NCBI GenBank assembly: GCA_002389385.1
Contig: DGOK01000106.1
Span: 1-18,230 of the forward strand
DNA length: 18,230 nucleotides
Origin: Rhodospirillaceae bacterium UBA4468
Lineage (GTDB): Bacteria > Pseudomonadota > Alphaproteobacteria > Rhodospirillales > Casp-alpha2
Direction: 5' to 3'
The position numbers and the translations under genes are program-made. The notes under the pieces are model-generated. The model did no database searches and was not told the DNA's origin. It was given only the letters and a program-made list of their open reading frames with translations. Below, one piece after another: positions 1-6,294 of the stretch. The stretch's first letter is position 1, and each line of letters opens with the position of its first letter.

Positions 1-386
1 CATCCAGTCGCCGAGCGCGGTTTGAAGCTGCGACATGGCAACGCCACATGGGAAACTCGGTAAAACCAAAAGCGTGGGCGAGGGACGGCGAGGTTATAAA
101 GGATGGGCTCAGATGCGACGACAATGAATGCATCTATGAAAAACGAAATGTGCGCGTTTCAATATCACTCAATGAAAGCACGCTGACAGAAGATTGCGCC
201 CAGAATGATCTCGTAATCGCACTCGTGCCCATTCGCACACCTTGCCAAACACGGTGGGGGTCAATCGACCGCTTCGATCTGTGGCGATACGGCACCCATA
301 CCATTTATTTTGAGAGAGATGGGCCGGTTATTCGCACTGTCAACGGCGAGCGTGGCGCCCGCCCATGGGTCAATACACCTGATTAA
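1..386 (+). CDS. comEC: ComEC/Rec2-family DNA-uptake protein, C-terminal fragment
   Basis: The frame is open from base 3 to the TAA at 384-386, so this is the last 127 residues of a gene that starts outside the window; the ATG at 48 is internal. The fragment carries features I associate with the end of alphaproteobacterial ComEC: a segment around DDNECIY, a 'ND(L)VIALVPIRTPC' stretch, then DRFDLWRYGTH and a terminal ARPWV. In the family this tail belongs to the metallo-beta-lactamase-like periplasmic domain that follows the membrane channel of the competence DNA-import machine. The gene converges on lexA, and comEC beside lexA is a familiar arrangement in alphaproteobacteria, which supports the call. 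No transmembrane part or metal-binding motif is inside the window, so identification rests on the tail and context. It could be a divergent paralogue. Confidence 0.72.
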   Translation, partial: SSRRARFEAATWQRHMGNSVKPKAWARDGEVIKDGLRCDDNECIYEKRNVRVSISLNESTLTEDCAQNDLVIALVPIRTPCQTRWGSIDRFDLWRYGTHTIYFERDGPVIRTVNGERGARPWVNTPD

Positions 387-396
387 TGGAGATCAT

Positions 397-519
397 CTCT
401 CCCTCGGGAAAGGTCGGCGCGGAGCAACAGGTGAGGGGTCGTGCTGTATAAGCGTTCTTGGTTCTTTCTGAATGATAGCCCCCTCATCCTGAGCTTTTCC
501 CAAAGGAGAAAGGTCTCAC
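397..519. repeat. Decayed intergenic repeat remnants between comEC and lexA
   Basis: The 175-bp gap between the convergent comEC and lexA genes has no gene. It holds two degenerate repeat-like pieces. At 397-440, a CTCCCTC segment is later answered by GTGAGGGG. At 479-519, an element starts CCCCCTCATCCTGAGC and contains TTTCCC/GGAGAAA. Both resemble common proteobacterial intergenic palindromes but are too eroded to fold well. I see no clean terminator. Confidence 0.35.
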
Positions 520-561
520 GTATGAACATCATTTATTACTGGGGTGAAGAGCTTGCACAGA

Positions 562-1284
562 TCAATAATTCCGGTAAAGAGCCTTAAGCACACCCTGGAC
601 CTTAACGCGGTCTGGGCCAAAAATACGTGTCTCGTAGGCGGCGTTTGCAGGCTCGAGCGCAATCGAATTACCTTTGCGGCGCAAACGTTTCAACGTTACT
701 TCACCATCGTCAATAAATGCAACAACGATTGTGCCATTCTCGGCCGTATCGGTTTGCTTGATAATCACAGTATCGCCATCAAGAATGCCGGCTTCAACCA
801 TCGAGTCACCGTCAACCTCAAGTGCATAGTGATCACCGCCGCTCAATAGCGCAGCTGGCACATCAATGAAGTTATCTGGGTCACGCAGGGCTTCGATAGG
901 TGTGCCCGCTGCAATTCGACCATAAAGCGGTAATTGCACAGATTCTGCTTCTTCCGCAGCCGCAGCAATATGCGCACCGGAAAGATGAAAGTCGCCTTCA
1001 ATAACTTCAGGTTTGAAAGCTGGGGCAGGGGTGTCAGCTTTTGACACGGCCCCTTTAGGTAATGCGGAGTTCTCAGGCAACTTCAGTACTTCAAGTGCAC
1101 GGGCGCGATGCGCAAGGCGGCGAATGAAGCCACGTTCCTCAAGTCCTGTGATTAATCGGTGGATCCCGGACTTAGACTTCAAACCGAGCGCTTCCTTCAT
1201 TTCATCGAAGGAGGGCGAAACGCCATCTTCTTTAAGCGACTTATCGATATACATCAAAAGTTCATATTGTTTACGTGTGAGCAT
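562..1284 (-). CDS. lexA: LexA, SOS-response repressor and self-cleaving protease
   Basis: This 240-residue protein represses DNA-damage genes and cleaves itself when RecA forms filaments on single-stranded DNA. The N-terminal winged helix (about 1-65) begins MLTRKQYELL and contains the recognition region SKSGIHRLI. A linker of about 50 residues is longer than in E. coli LexA, as is usual in alphaproteobacteria. The C-terminal S24 peptidase domain has the Ala126-Gly127 cleavage site (GRIAAGTP), catalytic Ser161 in DGDSM and Lys199 in VTLKRL, so it looks fully active. The start is supported by GAAGGA 8 nt upstream. The gene is convergent with comEC and follows moeA after 145 nt. Its own promoter with an overlapping operator (1369-1397) indicates negative autoregulation. 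Identification is secure. Confidence 0.97.
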   Translation of the reverse strand: MLTRKQYELLMYIDKSLKEDGVSPSFDEMKEALGLKSKSGIHRLITGLEERGFIRRLAHRARALEVLKLPENSALPKGAVSKADTPAPAFKPEVIEGDFHLSGAHIAAAAEEAESVQLPLYGRIAAGTPIEALRDPDNFIDVPAALLSGGDHYALEVDGDSMVEAGILDGDTVIIKQTDTAENGTIVVAFIDDGEVTLKRLRRKGNSIALEPANAAYETRIFGPDRVKVQGVLKALYRNY

Positions 1285-1368
1285 TTAGTAGGTCCTTCAT
1301 CGCGAACCCCAAGATATTGAGGACATCTAGGGATCAGAAGCGGAACAAATCCAAAACGATAATGATTT

Positions 1369-1383
1369 GTTCTACTTAAGTTC
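1369..1383. promoter_or_regulatory. LexA operator (SOS box), GTTC-N7-GTTC
   Basis: GTTC (1369-1372), seven bases, then GTTC (1380-1383) is an exact match to the direct-repeat SOS box of alphaproteobacteria. It covers the -10 box and the adjoining part of the spacer of the lexA promoter, so bound LexA should block RNA polymerase. A weaker half-match (GAAC-N7-AAAC, 1343-1357) lies downstream in the leader and could be a second, poor site. Confidence 0.9.
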
Positions 1384-1397
1384 TCAAACGCTGTCAA
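1369..1397 (-). promoter_or_regulatory. lexA promoter (TTGACA-N17-TAGAAC)
   Basis: On the minus strand, a perfect -35 box TTGACA (1397-1392) is followed by a 17-nt spacer and the -10 box TAGAAC (1374-1369). Transcription would start near 1362, giving an untranslated leader of about 78 nt. This explains how lexA can be expressed separately from the moeA operon behind it. It is one of the strongest promoter matches in the window. Confidence 0.75.
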
Positions 1398-1429
1398 CAG
1401 GGTTTATGCCAAAAATGCGATGAAAACTG

Positions 1430-2641
1430 CTAGAATTGACGAGATGAGAACCCAAGAGGCACAATTTTCACAGTGTCACTGGCCTTCGCCGCGGGGGCGC
1501 CGATCTCACGCATGATCAAGCAATCTGCGTCTGAGAATATCGCCATCATTGAACTGTCTTGACGATCAAAGGGGGTCACCGTTGGCAGGTCCGTCTCACT
1601 TGGCGCTAGATATGCGCGTATGAAGTCCAGTCGCTTACCGTTGGGCCCAAGATCACTGCCCAGTTTGGCCGCTTGATACATAGGTTTCGGGGCAAGACCC
1701 AACATCTGTTCAATTGCGGCCCGCATAAAGATGGCAGCCGTCACACCTGTTGAAACCGGGTTGCCCGGCAAACCCAATAACATCGTGTCGCCAATATGAC
1801 CGAAAATCAGTGGCTTGCCCGGGCGCATCGCGATTTTGTAAAAGCCAAGCTCCAGACCTTCTTCGCCAAATACAGATTGGACAAGGTCATGATCACCAAC
1901 ACTGGCACCACCTGATGTGACAAGCATATCAAAGCCAGCCGCATCTTTAAGGCGTTCACGCAGGCTTTCTGGTTTGTCGGCAGCGACACCAATAGATGTC
2001 GCATCCGCGCCCATCACATCAGCATACGCAACGAGCGCAACCGAGTTTGAGCTGACAATTTGATCTGGGCGGATCGGTGCCCCTGGCATGACGATCTCGT
2101 CACCCGTCGACAGCACAGCAATACGAGGTTTGCGGCGCACGCGTATCCATGTTGCCCCGGCAGCAGCCGCCACGCCCAAATCCCTGGCGCTTAAAAGTCG
2201 TCCTGATGACAACAATGTTCTGCCTTTGGCGAAATCCAATCCCTCAGCGCGCACCCAAGCTCCATGCTTTGGAGCTTCGGTCATTGTGATTTGATCACCA
2301 TCAACCGTCGTGTCTTCCTGGATGACAATGCTATCTGCACCGTCTGGTAACGCACCACCGGTAAATATTCGAGTACATTGACCAGGTCCGACAGTACCTA
2401 CGAACAGATGGCCCGCAGCAGCTTCGCCAATCTGTGTCAGCGTTGCAGGCACCTCGGCAACGTCAGAAGCTCGAACGGCATAGCCATCCATTGCAGATAC
2501 GGCTTGAGGAGGGTGGCTCAGAGTTGCGGTAACGTCTTCGGCCAACACACGACCCAGCGCATCCGAGATAAAGATCTCTTCGCTGGCGAGGGGCTTAATG
2601 CTGGCGCGGATTTTATCTAAGGCTTCTTCGATGCTGAGCAT
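1430..2641 (-). CDS. moeA: Molybdopterin molybdenumtransferase MoeA
   Basis: This 403-residue protein inserts molybdate into adenylylated molybdopterin, the last step of molybdenum-cofactor synthesis, in the cytoplasm. Family motifs occur in order: MDGYAV at 51-56, STGDE at 178-182, TSGGASVGDHD at 242-252 (the MoCF-like fold with its Asp), MRPGKP at 272-277 and GLPGNPVS at 290-297. Length is normal for MoeA. The ATG directly abuts the moaC stop codon, with GAGG inside the end of moaC as ribosome-binding site, so the two are translationally coupled. No terminator is evident before lexA, so some read-through into lexA is possible. Position as last gene of the trpGDC-moaC-moeA operon matches alphaproteobacterial gene order. 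Confidence 0.95.
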   Translation of the reverse strand: MLSIEEALDKIRASIKPLASEEIFISDALGRVLAEDVTATLSHPPQAVSAMDGYAVRASDVAEVPATLTQIGEAAAGHLFVGTVGPGQCTRIFTGGALPDGADSIVIQEDTTVDGDQITMTEAPKHGAWVRAEGLDFAKGRTLLSSGRLLSARDLGVAAAAGATWIRVRRKPRIAVLSTGDEIVMPGAPIRPDQIVSSNSVALVAYADVMGADATSIGVAADKPESLRERLKDAAGFDMLVTSGGASVGDHDLVQSVFGEEGLELGFYKIAMRPGKPLIFGHIGDTMLLGLPGNPVSTGVTAAIFMRAAIEQMLGLAPKPMYQAAKLGSDLGPNGKRLDFIRAYLAPSETDLPTVTPFDRQDSSMMAIFSDADCLIMREIGAPAAKASDTVKIVPLGFSSRQF

Positions 2642-3118
2642 TTACTTCGCCTCGAACGTGCCGGATTTTCCGCCAGATTTATGGGTCACGCGGATATCCG
2701 TGATATGCATGCCCCGATCAACGGCTTTGCACATATCATAAACTGTGAGCGCGGCTATAGAGACGGCACTCAGCGCTTCCATCTCAACACCGGTTTGCCC
2801 TTTAAGCTTGCACGTAGCTTCAATATCAACGGCGTTCCGGGATGGATCTGTAATGAGGTTCACTTTAACCGACGTCAAAGCCAGCGGATGACAAAGCGGA
2901 ATCAGATCAGGTGTCTTTTTAGCGCCCATGATGCCAGCCAATTGCGCAACCGAGAGCACATCACCTTTTTTAACGCCACCGTCCATAATCTTGGCCAAAG
3001 TCTCAGGCGCCATGATGACACTGCCTTTGGCCGTCGCCACTCGTTCGGTGTCCGCTTTATCAGAGACATCAACCATTACGGCATTACCATCAGCGTCGAG
3101 GTGTGTGAAATCAGTCAT
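2642..3118 (-). CDS. moaC: Cyclic pyranopterin monophosphate synthase MoaC
   Basis: MoaC acts with the radical-SAM enzyme MoaA in the first step of molybdenum-cofactor synthesis, turning a GTP-derived intermediate into cyclic pyranopterin monophosphate. I start it at the ATG at 3118, giving 158 residues beginning MTDFTHLD. A longer frame reaching 3205 runs back through the trpC end and adds 29 residues not expected in the family. With this start, the numbering coincides with the E. coli catalytic residues: Lys51, His77 (LIPLCHPL), and Asp128 and Lys131 (YDMCKAVD). Other signature parts are MVDVSDK at 15-21 and KSGGKSG at 147-153. The ATG shares one base with the trpC stop (TAATG), so translation is coupled. 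moaA is not in the window. Confidence 0.95.
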   Translation of the reverse strand: MTDFTHLDADGNAVMVDVSDKADTERVATAKGSVIMAPETLAKIMDGGVKKGDVLSVAQLAGIMGAKKTPDLIPLCHPLALTSVKVNLITDPSRNAVDIEATCKLKGQTGVEMEALSAVSIAALTVYDMCKAVDRGMHITDIRVTHKSGGKSGTFEAK

Positions 3119-3921
3119 TATGCTGCCAGTTCTGGGTTGAGGAGGGCGCGTGTCGCCGCGGCTACATCGCTTTGGCGCATCAGACTTTCGCCAATGAGAA
3201 AGCAATTCGCGCCAACGGCTGCCATACGCTCAAGGTCATTGCGCTCAAACAGGCCGCTCTCGCAGACCATGATTTTGTCTGTAGGGACGTTTTTCGAGAG
3301 CTCTTCCGTAGTTGCGATATCAACAGCGAGGGTTTTTAAGTTGCGGTTGTTGACCCCCAGCAACGGCGATTTCAGTTTTAACGCACGCTCAAGCTCATTC
3401 GCATTGTGAACTTCAACCAAGACGTCCATGCCATAAGCCATCGCTGCGGCCTCTAGGTCTCTTGCTTCAGCGTCATCAAGGGCAGCCATGATCAACAGTA
3501 TACAATCCGCGCCAAGCGCACGGGACTCAACAATTTGGTATGGATCGACCATAAAGTCTTTCCGTAACACCGGGAGAGCCACAGCCGCACGGGCGGCGAT
3601 CATATAGGCATCATCACCTTGGAAATACGGAATATCCGTTAAGACGCTGAGACAAGCAGCGCCGCCATCCTCATAAGCTTTGGCGAGAGAAGGGGGGTCG
3701 AAGTCTTCCCGGATCAGGCCTTTGCTGGGTGATGCCTTTTTGAGCTCAGCAATCAGCCCGAAGCCACCGGCTGCCATCTTCGTCTGAAGGGTTGCAACGA
3801 ACCCGCGCGTCGCTGAAGCGCTTTTTGCCTGCGCCTCTAATTCACTCAGCGGATGCGCGGCTTTGCACGCAGCAACATGTTCGCGTTTTTCGTTACAGAT
3901 TTTTGTGAGTACGTCGTTCAT
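3118..3921 (-). CDS. trpC: Indole-3-glycerol phosphate synthase TrpC
   Basis: This 267-residue TIM-barrel enzyme closes the indole ring, converting 1-(2-carboxyphenylamino)-deoxyribulose 5-phosphate to indole-3-glycerol phosphate in tryptophan synthesis. Motifs present are AELKKASPSKG (58-68), LRKDF (119-123, catalytic Lys), a VEVH segment near 169-172, GVNNRNL (189-195), ESG (221-223) and GESLM (244-248). It is a stand-alone enzyme, not the TrpC-TrpF fusion of enterobacteria. It begins 9 nt after the trpD stop and its stop overlaps the moaC start by one base. trpF, trpB and trpA are not in the window, which is normal for alphaproteobacteria, where they form a separate cluster. Confidence 0.96.
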   Translation of the reverse strand: MNDVLTKICNEKREHVAACKAAHPLSELEAQAKSASATRGFVATLQTKMAAGGFGLIAELKKASPSKGLIREDFDPPSLAKAYEDGGAACLSVLTDIPYFQGDDAYMIAARAAVALPVLRKDFMVDPYQIVESRALGADCILLIMAALDDAEARDLEAAAMAYGMDVLVEVHNANELERALKLKSPLLGVNNRNLKTLAVDIATTEELSKNVPTDKIMVCESGLFERNDLERMAAVGANCFLIGESLMRQSDVAAATRALLNPELAA

Positions 3922-3930
3922 TTAAAGGCC

Positions 3931-4947
3931 CTAAGCATTCGTGATTGCGACGAGTTTGTCCAAGCATGCCAGCGCAGCACCGCTATCAATAGACGTTTTC
4001 GCCAATGCTACACCAGACTTCAAGTCATCAGCTTTACCCGCGACGATCAAGGATGCAGCTGCATTCATCAGGGCAATATCGCGGTATGCTCCCACTTCAC
4101 CGCCCAACATAGCCCGCATCGCCGCTGCATTTTCTACAGGATCGCCACCTTTGAGAGCTTCTGGCGCACAAACTTCAAGGCCCGCATCCGCAGGTGAAAC
4201 TTCAAATTCGCGAATTTTACAGTTCTCAAGCGCTGCGACATACGTTGGCCCGGTTAACGTCATCTCATCAAGGCCGTCAGAACCATGAACAACCCAAGCA
4301 GCTTCACAGCCAAGGTTGGCCAACGTTTCAGCCATGGGGCGCAACCATTCGCGCGAAAACACACCGGTAAACTGACGTTTTACGCCGGCCGGATTCGAAA
4401 GCGGTCCTAAGATGTTAAAGATCGTCCGTACACCCATCTCAACACGTACAGGGCCGACAAAACGCATTGCGCTGTGATGGCGTGGTGCCATCAGAAAACC
4501 AATACCTGCCTCAGCCATCGCATTTTCAATGACCGCAAAGTCTGCATCCAGGTTCACACCTAATGATGACAAGACATCTGCAGCGCCTGATTTGGATGAA
4601 AGGGCTCGGTTACCGTGCTTAGCCACAGGCACACCAGCACCTGCAACCACAATTGCTGAACCTGTTGAAATATTAAACGTTCCGGAACTATCACCGCCCG
4701 TGCCGACCACATCAATAGCACCCTCAGGTGCTTTGATCGTGTCCATCTTGGCGCGCATCGTGCGAACTGCACCGGTGATTTCGTCAACGGTTTCACCGCG
4801 GACACGCAAAGCCATAAGGAACCCGGCAATCTGTGCAGGGGTCGCCTCACCAGACATGATGATACCAAATGCCGTTTCGGCTTCGTCCGCAGATAATGGG
4901 GTGCCGTCAGCAACCTTATTTAAGATTGGCTTCATATCGTCGCTCAT
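3931..4947 (-). CDS. trpD: Anthranilate phosphoribosyltransferase TrpD
   Basis: This 338-residue enzyme transfers phosphoribose from PRPP to anthranilate, the second committed step to tryptophan. The PRPP/Mg site is visible as GTGGD (82-86), NIST (92-95) and KHGNRALSSKSGAAD (110-124). The anthranilate-binding region contains RHHSAMRFVGPVR and RTIFNILGPLSNPA (about 174-187). Length is normal for a free-standing TrpD, with no fused glutaminase. The ATG shares one base with the trpG stop (TGATG), indicating translational coupling to the preceding gene. Confidence 0.96.
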   Translation of the reverse strand: MSDDMKPILNKVADGTPLSADEAETAFGIIMSGEATPAQIAGFLMALRVRGETVDEITGAVRTMRAKMDTIKAPEGAIDVVGTGGDSSGTFNISTGSAIVVAGAGVPVAKHGNRALSSKSGAADVLSSLGVNLDADFAVIENAMAEAGIGFLMAPRHHSAMRFVGPVRVEMGVRTIFNILGPLSNPAGVKRQFTGVFSREWLRPMAETLANLGCEAAWVVHGSDGLDEMTLTGPTYVAALENCKIREFEVSPADAGLEVCAPEALKGGDPVENAAAMRAMLGGEVGAYRDIALMNAAASLIVAGKADDLKSGVALAKTSIDSGAALACLDKLVAITNA

Positions 4948-5534
4948 CAGGCTGCCTCCTTGCTCCGCGCTATATCGATAAAGTTCCGTAAAATATCATG
5001 GCCATGCTCAGAAGCGATACTCTCAGGGTGAAATTGAACGCCATGGATTGGCAATGCCGCATGCCGCAATCCCTGAATTGCGCCGTCATCACTGTGCGCA
5101 ATAGCGACAAGACTGTTCGGCATGCTATCAGGGTCGATGGCGAGTGAATGATAGCGTGTTGCCTGAATGGGCGATGGTAATCCTTGGAAGACGCCCGTGG
5201 CATCATGAGTGATCGTTGAGAGCTTCCCATGCATCGGTTTTGGGGCTCGAGTTATTGTCCCACCAAAGACTTGTCCAATAGCTTGAAAGCCAAGACATAC
5301 ACCGAATATAGGCAAGTGTTTTTCTGCTGCCGCAGCTACCAGATCAAGGCAGATGCCCGCTTTATCAGGGTCACATGGACCGGGGGATATCACGATACCT
5401 TCTGCGCCCATCGCCATGGCATCAGCAACGCTGATTTCATTGTTGCGATGAACCGCAACCTCGGCACCCAATTCGCCAAGATAGTGCAGAAGATTGTAAG
5501 TAAAACTGTCGTAGTTATCGATCAGTAAAAACAT
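4947..5534 (-). CDS. trpG: Anthranilate synthase glutaminase subunit TrpG
   Basis: TrpG supplies ammonia from glutamine to TrpE for anthranilate formation. I start it at the ATG at 5534, because the product then begins MFLLIDNYDSFTYNL as in the family and GAGG lies 7 nt upstream; a longer frame reaching 5567 adds 11 atypical residues. The 195-residue class-I glutamine amidotransferase has PGP at 51-53, the nucleophile Cys80 in GVCLGF, and His169 and Glu171 in QFHPES. In some bacteria the same subunit also serves 4-aminobenzoate synthesis (PabA), and this protein could do both. It heads the trpGDC-moaC-moeA operon. Its partner trpE lies 2.3 kb away behind a divergent gene pair. Confidence 0.95.
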   Translation of the reverse strand: MFLLIDNYDSFTYNLLHYLGELGAEVAVHRNNEISVADAMAMGAEGIVISPGPCDPDKAGICLDLVAAAAEKHLPIFGVCLGFQAIGQVFGGTITRAPKPMHGKLSTITHDATGVFQGLPSPIQATRYHSLAIDPDSMPNSLVAIAHSDDGAIQGLRHAALPIHGVQFHPESIASEHGHDILRNFIDIARSKEAA

Positions 5535-5563
5535 CGTTAGACCTCGCCTGAAAACGCAGCCGA

Positions 5564-5592
5564 ACAATGCCTGTCTGACCGTTTACGGTCAA
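5564..5592 (-). promoter_or_regulatory. Candidate trpG promoter with overlapping 6-bp inverted repeat
   Basis: On the minus strand, TTGACC (5592-5587) is a reasonable -35 box, and CATTGT (5569-5564), 17 nt later, is a poor -10 box. A perfect inverted repeat, TGACCG-TTTA-CGGTCA (5576-5591), overlaps the -35 box and could be a repressor site or a small hairpin. I see no Trp-codon-rich leader peptide here. The promoter is tentative. The palindrome is directly visible. Confidence 0.3.
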
Positions 5593-5631
5593 GTCAGTGC
5601 TGAGATAGGGCGTTGATTAAAAAAAGGCGAA

Positions 5632-6118
5632 TTAAGCGCGGCGACGCTCAGATGATTCGTAACCTTCTGCTTGGCGACGACGACGATCTAGACCAAAGAA
5701 CTTACCAACGCGAATGAACGCACGTGGATTCTCGATCACGCTGCAAAGACGAGAGTAAATCGTCTTGGCCGAGATCGGCTTTGCAAGGAATTCAGTCATA
5801 CCATTGTCGCGCGCATAGCATACGTGACGTAATTCTGTATTTGCTGTCACGACAACGATAGGACAATAGGGGGTTGGTGTGTCATCTGCTTGGCGAATCT
5901 GACGTACAAAGCCCATGCCATCTAGGTCAGGTGTCCAATCACAGAAAATGATATCAGGCGCGCTGCTGCAGAAGTAATTGTAAGCTTCGAGCGGATCATG
6001 CGTTGAAAATACAGTCGGTACACCAAATTCAGAGAACACATCGGTTAACAAACGACGCAGCAACACGTTTTTTTTCAAGCACGAGAATGTTTAGTTCGCT
6101 CAGATCATACGACTTCAT
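5632..6118 (-). CDS. Single-domain response regulator, apparently frameshifted
   Basis: A ribosome-binding site (AGGGGTGA) and ATG at 6118 begin MKSYDLSELNILVLEK, a normal receiver-domain first strand, but that frame ends after 29 codons. The rest of the domain continues one frame over, and the junction is a run of eight A's (6075-6068 on this strand); with seven, a 161-residue protein would read through. The downstream frame alone could start only at a TTG (6078) without a ribosome-binding site, giving 148 residues that lack strand 1. In the joined protein Asp60 (FCDWTPDLDG) is the phosphoacceptor, with Thr91 and Lys113 (LAKP) as switch residues. The acidic pair is Glu15-Lys16 instead of two acids. 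There is no output domain, only a basic tail with DRRRR and ERRRA. No histidine kinase is nearby. It may be a real pseudogene or a base-count error. Confidence 0.82.
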
Positions 6119-6123
6119 TAAAT

Positions 6124-6131
6124 TCACCCCT
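6124..6131 (-). promoter_or_regulatory. Ribosome-binding site of the response regulator
   Basis: AGGGGTGA lies 5 nt before the ATG at 6118. It is a strong anti-16S match and fixes the original start of the regulator in the frame upstream of the A8 run. It is the main reason to regard the TTG at 6078 as an artefact of the frameshift. Confidence 0.75.
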
Positions 6132-6294
6132 AGTAAGCACGAATTTTGACAAACCTACGCGCCATCCCTGACTTGAACCTTAAAAGGCTACATTACTAAC
6201 ACATTTATACAAATAATGCATCAAAAGTGGTTATTGACGCTTTGATAGCTGTGCGATACCCAAACGATACTCCTCGCCAACTTTGGAATAATCA

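Noticed and set aside
454..464. Second SOS box (GTTC-N3-GTTC)
   Set aside because: The spacing is 3 instead of 7 and it is not in a promoter.
544..849. Open frame opposite lexA (+ strand)
   Set aside because: It lies entirely over the conserved S24 peptidase domain of lexA; its sequence is the antisense shadow and has no family features.
2681..3409. Long open frame (242 codons) on the + strand across moaC and trpC
   Set aside because: Both minus-strand genes have complete motifs with exact overlapping starts and stops; this frame spans their boundary and shows no recognisable domain.
5611..5640. Rho-independent terminator after the response regulator
   Set aside because: A T7 run follows the stop on the minus strand, but the only stem before it is about 3 bp.
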